Below, in pieces: positions 1-7,823 of a stretch of DNA of 26,151 bases. Made by a program: the position numbers and the translations under genes. Location: NCBI GenBank assembly GCA_964472545.1, contig CAYYNP010000123.1, forward strand, positions 1-26,151. Direction: 5' to 3'. Under the pieces are notes generated by a model. It searched no databases. It was given only the letters and a program-made list of their open reading frames with translations, and had not been told where the DNA came from. How positions within the stretch are numbered: position 1 is the stretch's first letter; each line of letters opens with the position of its first letter. Source of the stretch: CAYYNP01 sp964472545. Its GTDB lineage: Bacteria > Planctomycetota > Planctomycetia > Pirellulales > Thermoguttaceae.

Positions 1-1080
1 TCCTCCGCCAACTTGCATGGCAACTGGCTGCATAGCGGAACACCGGTTACACCCATTCCAAATGCCTTGCAGGTTTGCCGGCAAGCAGCCGGGCCGCGAA
101 CTGGCGATCAGCAGATAGCGGCCGTATTGGAAGAACAGGCTTTCGAGTTCCGGGTCCTTGGCGCCGCCGCGATAGGCGGCCAGACGCTTGTCGGTGGGCA
201 GAGAGCCGACGGCCGCGTCCGTCTCGCCGGTATTCAGGTCGACGCGGTTGAACAACGCCTGGTGGTCCTTGACATGGGCCTCTCGTAGCCACTCGTACGT
301 CTGCTCCGCGGCGAGGAGTTGAGTGGCGATGTTCCTTGCGTTTACGAGGCGACTTCCCCCCTCACGCCGCCATCCCTTTTCGTAGTCGGCCAGGTAGTCG
401 GTGCCGGCGGCGAGCACGATCGTCAGGTTGTCGGCATCGGAAAAGACGATGGCGCCGTCCTTAGACGTCAGACTGCCGCCGGTTTCCTCGACCACGACCA
501 TCGTTTCGTACAGCAGCCCGTTGCCGAGTTTGCCGGGCGCGGTGATCCGGCCTTTTTCAGCCGTGATCTCGGCCCCGTGAGCGTCGGCCAGCCGGATCGT
601 GCCGCTGTGGCTGCCGGGTTTGTCGGCCGTCAGGCGCACGACGATCACCTGGTGAGGAAAACTGGAGAAGTACTCGCGCCGATAGCGGACGCCGTTGCTC
701 GTATACTCCACGTCGGCGATCGCCCGACGGATATCGAGGCTCCGGCGGTAGTTCTCGAACTGGTCGTGCCCGTCGAGCTCGATGAACAGATCGCCGAGCG
801 TCTGATAGGCGCCCATGCTGCCGTAGTTGCCCGAGGCGTTTTCGTCGCCGGTCCAGAGGCTGTCTTCGTTGAGTTGGATCCGCTCCTTCGGCACGCCGCC
901 GAAGACCATGCCGCCGAGCCGTCCGTTGCCGATCGGCAGGGCCTGCGTTTCCCACTTTTCGGCGGGCGCGTCGTAGCGGAGGACGAAGCGGTTGGAGTCA
1001 TCCAATGGCTCTGCAGCGCCGGAGACGGCGGCCACGAGACAGCCGAGGAGAGCTGCTAGTGTCGTTTGGATTCGTTGCAT
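1..1080 (-). CDS. GH95-family glycoside hydrolase (alpha-L-fucosidase/galactosidase class), partial at left edge
   Basis: The frame starting at ATG 1080 stays open for 360 codons to the window edge, so the C-terminal half is missing. Residues 1-22 (MQRIQTTLAALLGCLVAAVSGAAE) form a signal peptide, so the enzyme is exported. Residues about 32-80 contain the GH95 N-terminal beta-sandwich signature (YDAPAEKWETQALPIGNGRL, then GGMVFGG and QLNEDSLWTGDE). Further on, LPTDKRL, FFQYGRYLLIASSRPG and LPANLQGIWN mark entry to the catalytic (alpha/alpha)6 domain. Known members remove alpha-1,2-L-fucose or L-galactose from glycans by inversion. AAGGAA about 10 nt upstream of ATG supports the start. The gene lies 61 nt behind the propeller/methyltransferase gene on the same strand, so they may be co-transcribed. 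After LPANLQGIWN the last 18 or so codons no longer resemble the family, which suggests an insertion or rearrangement near positions 50-57. Family assignment is confident; substrate is not. Confidence 0.85.
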   Translation of the reverse strand, partial: MQRIQTTLAALLGCLVAAVSGAAEPLDDSNRFVLRYDAPAEKWETQALPIGNGRLGGMVFGGVPKERIQLNEDSLWTGDENASGNYGSMGAYQTLGDLFIELDGHDQFENYRRSLDIRRAIADVEYTSNGVRYRREYFSSFPHQVIVVRLTADKPGSHSGTIRLADAHGAEITAEKGRITAPGKLGNGLLYETMVVVEETGGSLTSKDGAIVFSDADNLTIVLAAGTDYLADYEKGWRREGGSRLVNARNIATQLLAAEQTYEWLREAHVKDHQALFNRVDLNTGETDAAVGSLPTDKRLAAYRGGAKDPELESLFFQYGRYLLIASSRPGCLPANLQGIWNGCNRCSAMQPVAMQVGGG

Positions 1081-1141
1081 GGTTCTGGTGTTCCTTTACA
1101 CTGTCGGTTGATAGTCGAGGTCTCACGAATCCGGCGGCTGC

Positions 1142-4100
1142 CTACTCTCCTCCCCAACACTGCACGCCGCCGTTCTCCGTGGCGAAGAACAGCCGGCCGT
1201 TGGCCGCCGCCATGCCGTCCCAAACGACCGGGGCGTCGATCGGGTAGCTGGCGATCTCGGCTCCATCGACGGCCGAAACCAGCCGAATCGCGCCGCCGCC
1301 GCGGCCTTCGTAGGCGGCGCGGGGATCGTCTTCGCCGATCGTCGTGGGCATGGTGCCGAAGACCAGCACGTTGCCGGTCTTGAGCATCGCCCGGGGGCGG
1401 CCGGTCAGGTCGGCCGTCCAGTTTGACGGGTTGGCTTGTTCCTTGGGCACCGCGCGGAAGTCGGGCAGCGATTTGTCGTTGTCGGAAAACGGTGCGTTGT
1501 CTCTCTCCAGCAACGTATACGCCCCACTGGTACCCTTGCGGCGCACCACCCACACCGCGCGGTCGTCGTAGACCATCATCAGGCCGTTGGGCACGGCGAT
1601 CGTCGGGCTGCGGCGGCCCGGGGCGTTGGCGATCCAGGAGTAGGCGACCGGCACCAGACTGAAGTCGCCGGTGCCCAACACCCAGTGCGAGCGGTGGTTC
1701 TCGCTGCCGTCGAGCATTCCGGAGGTCGAGAACAGGTGGCGCGTCAGGGCCGCTTGCGGCTCTAGCTCGGCGTTGAACTTGGCGTGGTGCATGAAGACAT
1801 TCTTGCCGTCGCTGCTCAGTACGTCGGTCACCGCGCCGCCGGCCATCGAGAAGGAATCGCTACGGTCGGGGGCCAGGTAGGTTTTGGAGTCGGTCGTGTT
1901 CTGGGAAACGCGTTTGACGTGTTCCGGCTTGGCGCCGAGCAAGCCGTCGTGGATCTTCGGATGGCGGCTGCGGTAGCGTGAGTTGTAGACGACGCGTCCG
2001 GTGGCGGGCTCCAGGCCGTAGAGGTCGATGCCGCCGTCGAGCCAGGTCGACCGGCCGGCCGAACAGTAGGCCACGTTGTCGAGAACCAACACGCTGCCGT
2101 GGACCGGCCAGAGCGATTCGACCTGCTCCATCGCCACGGTTTTCAGGTCGGCCGGGGCCGCCAGGAAACGCCACATGAGTTCGCCGTCGGCCAATCGCAG
2201 ACAGGTGACCCGGCCGTCGGCGCTGCCGAAGAGCGCCATGCCTTGGTGCAGCGCGGGCGGCGAATCGACGCGGCCGCCGGCCACGTATTGCCAAGCGAGC
2301 TGGCCGGTCTTCTCATCCAACGCGTAGACCGTGTGCTCGTCGATCACCGAGAACACCACTTTGCCGCCGGCGATCACCGGTTGGGTCAGCGTGCCGCCGA
2401 ATTCGGCCTTCCACGCCGGCTGCAATTTCGCCGGCAATTCGGTGGCGGCGATGCCGCTGCGCCGTGGATTCTGTCGATACTGGGGCCACGACTGCAGACT
2501 GCCGGAAGACGTGCCGTCGGCAGGCGTGTTCCCGTAGGCAGGCCCACGTCGCAGCCGCTTCTCGCGGGGAACTTCAAACTTCGCGTCTTGTACCGAAGCC
2601 TTCTGCGGCGCCAGCGCGAAGAAGCCCCACAGCTTCGACTCCATGTAGCAGCCGCAGGCGTGCGCAGGGGCGTAGAGCATTCCGTTGGCCGGCAGGATGC
2701 CGTATTGGCAGGTGCCGCGTACCCAGTTGTTGCGGGAATGGTCGTCGCCCATGAGGTCCATCATCTCGATGCCGCGTTTGCCGGTGATGATGAAGCGCAC
2801 CGTGGCCTTCTCGCGATAGCAGCGATGGTGGTGGCCGGAGGTTTGCAGGTCGACCAGGATCGAGTTTTCGCTCTTGACTTCGCCAGTGTGCAGGTCGCGG
2901 CCCTTGTCGAAGTCGTCGACCGGCGGCGGGGCGACCGAGTCGCTCACGTGGGAGCTTTGCCACACGATCCCGTCGATCACGAAGACGTCCAACGGGGCGT
3001 GGAAGCCGCTGCCGGCCGGCGTCTCCCAGAGCAGCTTGCCGTCGTCGGCCGAGATGGCCGTGAGATTGCCGCCGAGCTTGCAGAGCACCACGCCGTCGGA
3101 AACCACCAGCACGTACTTGCCGAAGCCGCGGTTCGCGCTGGGGCGGTTGCCGCGCTCGCCGAACGTCCACTGTTCCCGGCCGCTGGCGAAATCGAGACAC
3201 GTCACGCTTTGATTCACCTGGAAGTAGACCTTTTGGCCGTCGCAGCCGAGGGTCTCGGGCATGGGATTCACGTTCGGGTCCGACCACTGCCAGAGCGTCT
3301 TGCCGCTCTCGGCGTTGATGGCGACGAGCGACTTACTGTTGGGTGACTTGAAGTCGGCGCTGAACGCGGCGTGCGCCACGGCGTGCTCGGCCACCGGCGA
3401 GCCTTTGAGCACCAACAGCACGTCGCCGACCAAGAGCATCTCCTCGGCGCCGACGGTCTGCTCGAAGACCTCCAGCGTCTTGCCCGTGGCGGCGTCGAGG
3501 GCGGAAATCGGCGCGTTGAGTTCGAGCGGCAGGTAGATGCGATCCTTCACCGCGACCAACAACCGCGTTACTTGCGGCGGGCCGGAGCGGAAGCGGGTCT
3601 TTTGCGAGGCCCAGGTGGCCATCGGCCGCCGCCAGAGTTCGACGCCGCTGAAGGCGTCGCGGGCGACGATCGACCACTTGCCGGGCACCGCCATGTTGGC
3701 CGCCGTGGCTTCGTCGGCGATGGTGAACAGGCGGCCGCCGGCCGTGACCACCGAACTGATGCTGTTGAGCGTGTGATGATGCCGCGTCCAGCGCGGCCCG
3801 GCCAGCCACTGCATGTGTCGCGGGGGACCGACGACCATATCGCGGGCCACGGCGTTGTTGTCGGGGCCGTGCAGATAGTGCGTCCACTGGTCGATGTTGT
3901 TCGGATGCGGCTTGGCGGACAGCTTCCAGCCCTCGCCATCGGCCTCCATCAACACGCCGTCGGGGGCCAACACGCGGACCATCTCGCCTCGCGACACGCC
4001 GCACGGGTTGCCGACCACCAGCAGGTTCACCAGGTTGTCGGTATACGGCAGGTGCTCTCCGTCGAACGTGGCGGCGCTGATCTTGCCGAGCAGGCCGGCC

Positions 4101-4330
4101 GACTTGATGCGTTGCCGTGCCTTCTCGACGTTGGCTATGTCGGTGTCCAAGCCTTGCACGAGGTAACTCGCGTTGGGGCGCAGCGTCATCGTGAGTTCGC
4201 CGTCGCCGCAACCGAGATGGACGACCAATCCGCCGGCCACGCCGGACTCGCCGACGATGTCGGCCGCAGCACACGTCCCGGGGAACCAATACGGCAGAGC
4301 CGAGGCGAGCAGAATCAAGAGCTTCTTCAT
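1142..4330 (-). CDS. Exported SAM-methyltransferase-like / PQQ-like beta-propeller fusion protein
   Basis: The product is 1062 aa. Residues 1-22 form a signal peptide (MKKLLILLASALPYW...CAAA). Residues about 30-155 look like a class I SAM-dependent methyltransferase fold: motif I VVHLGCGDGELT at about 36-47, an acidic GLDTD strand end, then LLVVGNPCG and RVLAPDGVLMEAD. The remainder, from about 165 on, is two PQQ-like (BamB/quinoprotein alcohol dehydrogenase type) propellers with repeated blades such as LVAINAESGKTLWQWSD, YALDEKTGQLAWQY and YGLEPATGRVVYNSRY, ending in GGVQCWGGE. The linker contains the conserved HYLHGPDNNAVARD stretch. I chose ATG 4330 because AAGAGAAAG lies just upstream; an in-frame GTG sits directly before it at 4333. 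Such fusions occur in planctomycetes but their function is unknown. Exported proteins have no obvious supply of SAM, so the first domain may bind something else or be inactive. It probably leads into the GH95 gene. Confidence 0.8.
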   Translation of the reverse strand: MKKLLILLASALPYWFPGTCAAADIVGESGVAGGLVVHLGCGDGELTMTLRPNASYLVQGLDTDIANVEKARQRIKSAGLLGKISAATFDGEHLPYTDNLVNLLVVGNPCGVSRGEMVRVLAPDGVLMEADGEGWKLSAKPHPNNIDQWTHYLHGPDNNAVARDMVVGPPRHMQWLAGPRWTRHHHTLNSISSVVTAGGRLFTIADEATAANMAVPGKWSIVARDAFSGVELWRRPMATWASQKTRFRSGPPQVTRLLVAVKDRIYLPLELNAPISALDAATGKTLEVFEQTVGAEEMLLVGDVLLVLKGSPVAEHAVAHAAFSADFKSPNSKSLVAINAESGKTLWQWSDPNVNPMPETLGCDGQKVYFQVNQSVTCLDFASGREQWTFGERGNRPSANRGFGKYVLVVSDGVVLCKLGGNLTAISADDGKLLWETPAGSGFHAPLDVFVIDGIVWQSSHVSDSVAPPPVDDFDKGRDLHTGEVKSENSILVDLQTSGHHHRCYREKATVRFIITGKRGIEMMDLMGDDHSRNNWVRGTCQYGILPANGMLYAPAHACGCYMESKLWGFFALAPQKASVQDAKFEVPREKRLRRGPAYGNTPADGTSSGSLQSWPQYRQNPRRSGIAATELPAKLQPAWKAEFGGTLTQPVIAGGKVVFSVIDEHTVYALDEKTGQLAWQYVAGGRVDSPPALHQGMALFGSADGRVTCLRLADGELMWRFLAAPADLKTVAMEQVESLWPVHGSVLVLDNVAYCSAGRSTWLDGGIDLYGLEPATGRVVYNSRYRSRHPKIHDGLLGAKPEHVKRVSQNTTDSKTYLAPDRSDSFSMAGGAVTDVLSSDGKNVFMHHAKFNAELEPQAALTRHLFSTSGMLDGSENHRSHWVLGTGDFSLVPVAYSWIANAPGRRSPTIAVPNGLMMVYDDRAVWVVRRKGTSGAYTLLERDNAPFSDNDKSLPDFRAVPKEQANPSNWTADLTGRPRAMLKTGNVLVFGTMPTTIGEDDPRAAYEGRGGGAIRLVSAVDGAEIASYPIDAPVVWDGMAAANGRLFFATENGGVQCWGGE

Positions 4331-4441
4331 CACGTTTCTTTCTCTTGTCAGATCGGAGTGCCCCCGGCAACGTCTCTAGGATTGTACAACACGGGCGCCC
4401 GGAGGTGAATCGACACGGCGGAACGAGTTGCTCGGGTGGCT

Positions 4442-4506
4442 GGGGCAAAGCGCAGCGGTGCCCCAGCGTTCTGGGAGACATCTGGGGCACCGCTGCGCTC
4501 CGCCCC
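4442..4506. repeat. Large imperfect palindrome (25-nt arms) between the aldolase and propeller genes
   Basis: Positions 4450-4466 (GCGCAGCGGTGCCCCAG) and 4482-4498 are perfect 17-nt inverted repeats around a 15-nt loop. One more A-T pair, two mismatches and then GGGGC/GCCCC extend the arms to 4442-4506. It starts 12 nt beyond the stop codon of the aldolase gene on the minus strand and lies in the 188-nt gap before the propeller gene. As RNA it would form a very stable hairpin. It could act as a transcription terminator or mRNA-stabilising structure, although no U-tract follows, or it may be a dispersed REP/MITE-like palindrome. Confidence 0.8.
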
Positions 4507-4518
4507 GCTACCCTTCTG

Positions 4519-5439
4519 TTACGCAGCGTCGCGCGGCGGCATCCACTCGAATACGCCGATTGCTTCCAGGTCGGCGCGAAGCTGCTCGATTGCCGGTCGG
4601 CCGAGCGAAACCAGCGGCAGCCGCACCGGACCGCAATCGGGGCCGAAAAGGCCCATGGCGGCTTTCAAGCCGGCCTGGCCGTGATGCAGGATCGCGCGGA
4701 TCATCGACACGGCAGTCGCCTGAAGAGACCTGGCCCGCTCGACGTCGCCACCGTCAAACGCTTCGATCAGGGCGTGGTACAGCGGTGCCGCGAAGTTGTA
4801 CGTACTGCCCACGGCCCCGCGCGCACCGGTCGCCAAACCGGCCAGCAGCATCTCGTCGCGGCCGTGCAACACGTCGTAACGGCCGCCGGCGGCCGATTGT
4901 AGCGTCTGGAACTCGTCGAGCGTGGGGGCCGTGTACTTGATGCCGGCCAGCGTCGGCAGCCGATCGGCCGCACGGTTGAACAACTCGACCGGGTCCAACG
5001 CCACGCCGGTGATCGCCGGGATGTGATAGTAGTAGAAAGGCAACGCGGGCGCGCCGGCGGTCATCTCGGCAAGGCAACTCAGCAGCACGTCGACCGAGGT
5101 CGGCTTGAAGTAATAGGGGGCGACGGCCGAAACGGCGTCGGCACCGATCTGCTGGGCGTGGGCCGCCAGACGCCGCGCCTCGGCCACGCTGCTATGGCCC
5201 ACCTGCACGACTACCGGCAACCGCCCGGCCGCGGCTTGGACGAACGCGGCGGCGGTCGCTTCACGCTCCTCGACGGTCAGCAGCGGTCCCTCGCCCGTGC
5301 TGCCGCAGACGTAGAGCGCGGCCAATTGGCGTTCGATCAGATGTTCCACGATCGGGCCGACTCGGTCGAGGTTCAACGAGCCGTCGTCGTGCATCGGGGT
5401 GAAGGTCGCGGCGACCAGGCCGGTGAGGCGGAAGTCCAT
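4519..5439 (-). CDS. N-acetylneuraminate lyase-like aldolase (DapA/NanA family)
   Basis: The 306-aa product has the usual length of the class I aldolase dihydrodipicolinate synthase/N-acetylneuraminate lyase family, a cytoplasmic TIM barrel. The carboxylate-binding loop GSTGEG is at 46-51, the catalytic tyrosine lies in FYYYHIPAITGV at about 136-146, and the Schiff-base lysine is K168 in GIKYT. FYYYHIP and GAVGSTYN resemble animal-type sialic acid lyases (NPL) more than DapA, so cleavage of N-acetylneuraminate to N-acetylmannosamine and pyruvate is the best guess. No other lysine-biosynthesis genes are nearby, while a sialidase is encoded 4.4 kb upstream on the same strand. CGGAG lies about 10 nt before ATG 5439. 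KDG or other 2-keto-3-deoxy sugar-acid aldolases of the same family remain possible. Confidence 0.8.
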   Translation of the reverse strand: MDFRLTGLVAATFTPMHDDGSLNLDRVGPIVEHLIERQLAALYVCGSTGEGPLLTVEEREATAAAFVQAAAGRLPVVVQVGHSSVAEARRLAAHAQQIGADAVSAVAPYYFKPTSVDVLLSCLAEMTAGAPALPFYYYHIPAITGVALDPVELFNRAADRLPTLAGIKYTAPTLDEFQTLQSAAGGRYDVLHGRDEMLLAGLATGARGAVGSTYNFAAPLYHALIEAFDGGDVERARSLQATAVSMIRAILHHGQAGLKAAMGLFGPDCGPVRLPLVSLGRPAIEQLRADLEAIGVFEWMPPRDAA

Positions 5440-5460
5440 TTGGGTGGTTCTCCGGGAACG

Positions 5461-5658
5461 TTCGTCGCCGTACCGGCGACGGCTAAACGACTCTTCGTCG
5501 CCGTGCCGGCGACGGCTAAACGACTCTTCGTCGCCGTGCCGGCGACGGCTAAACGACTCTTCGTCGCCGTACCGGCGACGGTTGAGCGACTCTTCGTCGC
5601 CGTACCGGCGACCGATAAACGACTCTTCGTCGCCGTGCCGGCGACGGATAAACGGGAT
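5461..5658. repeat. Six tandem 33-bp hairpin-forming repeats
   Basis: Six consecutive 33-bp units begin at 5461, 5494, 5527, 5560, 5593 and 5626. Each begins TTCGTCGCCG and contains a perfect or nearly perfect hairpin, CGTCGCCG-(TAC/TGC)-CGGCGACG, followed by a spacer like GCTAAACGACTC. Differences lie mainly in the loop (TAC or TGC), in the spacer of copy 4, in the outermost stem base of copy 5 and at the end of copy 6. The array fills most of the 255-nt gap between the helicase-associated gene (upstream on the minus strand) and the aldolase gene. In RNA from either strand it would give six hairpins in a row. The unit length is a multiple of three, so short spurious ORFs cross it; I do not regard these as genes. 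Confidence 0.95.
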
Positions 5659-5694
5659 TGGGCCGTACGTACGATTTTCACCAGCGCCCGATTC

Positions 5695-7812
5695 TCACCA
5701 GCGCCGCCGTCTGCTGCGTTTAGCACGGCGCTTCTTCTTCGCTGGCGCCGGCGGCGCGGTGGCAAAGATGCCTTCGGCGTCGAGCTTGCGGATCAATGCG
5801 GTTTGGTTCTTGACGCCGGTTAGTTCGATCATGGTCTCGGTAATTGGCCGGGCGTGCTTGCCGCCGGCGGCGACCACCCGGGCAGCGGTATGGGGATCGG
5901 GGCACCGCACGACCACGGCCGGCTCAATGGTAATCCGCCGGCACTGGCCGAACCAGCCGCGGATCTCCCGCGCGACGTTGTCGGGCACGTCCTTGGCGGA
6001 AACGTCCGTCAGTACGTCGAGCACGCCCTCGGCGGTCAACCCCGCGGCGGCAGCGGCGAAGATCGACTTCTTGGTCAACTTGAACATCGCCCCCATGCCC
6101 TTGCCCTGCCGCTGGGAAAAACGCGCGATCTCGGCCTCCGCCGCAGGCGACGGGCCGAGGAAGACGACGTCGAAGTTCGGCTGCACGAGAATCTGTGAAC
6201 GGGCGTCGTGCTGATGGCCGTAGTCGAAGTCGTCGGCCAGGCCGAGCAGATAGCGGCCAATATCGGTCAGGGCGATGCACGTGTCGCCGGGCGGGTCCAG
6301 CAATCCAACCCGTAGCCCACCCAGCGGCGTCAGCCGCGACGCCATGAATGCCAACAGGGCGCTTTCCCAAAGGGCTTCCAACTCTTCTTCGGTTGGCGTG
6401 TGCCACGACCAGTTCAAACTGATCTTTGTGGAGGTGCCGCCTTTCTCCGGCGACAGTAGCGGGTTGGCTTCGCAAGTCTGCCACTGAAGAAAGTCCCGCA
6501 CGGTCACGAAGTCGTCGCCCGGCAGCGCGGCAAATGCCTCGGTCAAGGCAACCGCGGGATCCCAATCCCCCTCGGTGCGAATCGGTAGCGGGGAGGGCAG
6601 CAGCGAGAACCCCATGCTGTAGGCGTAGTATTCGTCTTCGTAGTAGTAATCGTCGTCGTAGCGAGCACGCCGCCGCTTCCTGGCAGGCGGTTTCGGCGGG
6701 CTGGGCCGGAGATGATCCAAGATGGCCTTCAGCCGATCCTTGCCGCCCAGGGCCAGCCACTCGCGCCCCGCTTCGGTTGCTTCCAGCGCCAGGCTGCTGC
6801 CCGGCTCGCCGGTGGCCTCGACCAACGACATCCCCTTGGCGGCGTAGGTCGCGTCGTTGAGCCGATCCGTCGACGAATAGCTCGATATGTCCAGCAGCCA
6901 GTCCGGCAGCGGCGTCAGATCGGCCGCCAGTTCTTTCTGGGCCTTGGCAAACAGCTCGCCGTCGTTGCCCCGCAGCCGCAACGGCCGGGCCGCGGCGGCC
7001 ACCAACAAGGTGGTCACATCCTCCATCAGAAACGCCGAGTGATGGGTCTGTTGCGGCGCCACCGGTTTCGGCTTCACGGGCTTCGGCCGATGCAGCCGCT
7101 GGTGGATCGTCGGCCAGATCGTCAGCACCGGCACGCCGTCGTCCGGCCGCAGCGTGGGATAGACCAGCAGATAGCGAATCGCCGCCAAAATCGCCTCGCC
7201 GAGCAGAGTGCCCCGTGGCAATTTTAGCCGTGCGGGCAACTCCGTAAAGGGCACCGGCTCGGGCGAGTCCATCAGTGCCCGCACCAAAGTCTTTGTCGCC
7301 TTGAACACGCCCGTGCGGTCGAACAGCGGTTCCCAAGCTCGCCTGTAGTGGGCTTCCAGCCGCGGCTCTTCCCACGCGACACCTTGCCTGGCCGAGAGAA
7401 AGCCGTCCAGCCACTGGGCCGTCGTGGCTTGGCGGATCAAGTACGACCGCCTGCCGTAGTAGTCGCGGCTATCGCTAGCCAGCGCGTCCTGCTGGATGGC
7501 GGTGAAGTGCTCACTCACGTAGCCGGTGAAGCTCTGCGGGTCGGCTTGCCCCAGGACGTCGATGCGATACATGGCTCGGATCGCCCGGCGGAATTCACTG
7601 CACGCCTTGTGCAGCCGGGCCCGCTTGCCGTCGACGTACAGCGTGAGGAACTCTGCCTCGACGAGTTGCTCCACGGCTCCTTCGAAGACCTCCACCTTCA
7701 CGCCCTGATTCGACTTCAACTCGGCGAAGAGCTGCCTGACCTTCGGCGTAAGCTGCTCCCAAATGGCGGCCCGTTGGATGAAGTCGTTCCAGTCGATATC
7801 GAAGAGCTTCAT
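5695..7812 (-). CDS. Helicase-associated protein, XPB-partner type (PF13625-like C-terminal domain)
   Basis: The product is 705 aa and is encoded 11 nt downstream of the XPB-type helicase. The C-terminal third (about 555-680) carries the helicase-associated XPB/Ssl2 N-terminal-like pattern: ILVQPNFDVVFLGPSPAAEAEIARF, then GVKNQTALIRKLDAEGI. The N-terminal part (1-330) is helical and shows winged-helix-like stretches such as LPARLKLPRGTLLGEAILAAIRYLL. Around 378-398 is an odd basic-then-acidic tyrosine tract (RKRRRARYDDDYYYEDEYY), and the extreme C-terminus is very basic (KKKRRAKRSRRRRW). Actinobacteria have a comparable neighbour beside their XPB helicase, which supports a joint role in DNA unwinding or repair. 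The start at ATG 7812 has no strong Shine-Dalgarno sequence, so translation is probably coupled to the helicase gene. The biochemical role is unknown. Confidence 0.75.
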   Translation of the reverse strand: MKLFDIDWNDFIQRAAIWEQLTPKVRQLFAELKSNQGVKVEVFEGAVEQLVEAEFLTLYVDGKRARLHKACSEFRRAIRAMYRIDVLGQADPQSFTGYVSEHFTAIQQDALASDSRDYYGRRSYLIRQATTAQWLDGFLSARQGVAWEEPRLEAHYRRAWEPLFDRTGVFKATKTLVRALMDSPEPVPFTELPARLKLPRGTLLGEAILAAIRYLLVYPTLRPDDGVPVLTIWPTIHQRLHRPKPVKPKPVAPQQTHHSAFLMEDVTTLLVAAAARPLRLRGNDGELFAKAQKELAADLTPLPDWLLDISSYSSTDRLNDATYAAKGMSLVEATGEPGSSLALEATEAGREWLALGGKDRLKAILDHLRPSPPKPPARKRRRARYDDDYYYEDEYYAYSMGFSLLPSPLPIRTEGDWDPAVALTEAFAALPGDDFVTVRDFLQWQTCEANPLLSPEKGGTSTKISLNWSWHTPTEEELEALWESALLAFMASRLTPLGGLRVGLLDPPGDTCIALTDIGRYLLGLADDFDYGHQHDARSQILVQPNFDVVFLGPSPAAEAEIARFSQRQGKGMGAMFKLTKKSIFAAAAAGLTAEGVLDVLTDVSAKDVPDNVAREIRGWFGQCRRITIEPAVVVRCPDPHTAARVVAAGGKHARPITETMIELTGVKNQTALIRKLDAEGIFATAPPAPAKKKRRAKRSRRRRW

Positions 7813-7823
7813 GGCCGATTCAC

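Noticed and set aside
2099..3346. Long plus-strand ORFs opposite the propeller/methyltransferase gene
   Set aside because: They are antisense shadows of a gene with clear domain content and GC-rich third positions.
5461..5658. CRISPR array
   Set aside because: The units are contiguous 33-bp tandem repeats with no unique spacers, and no cas genes are present.
5373..5765. ORF across the 33-bp repeats on the minus strand (repeated SRLAVAGTATK)
   Set aside because: The reading frame exists only because the repeat length is a multiple of three; it overlaps the aldolase start and the end of the helicase-associated gene, and the DNA shows hairpin conservation rather than protein conservation.
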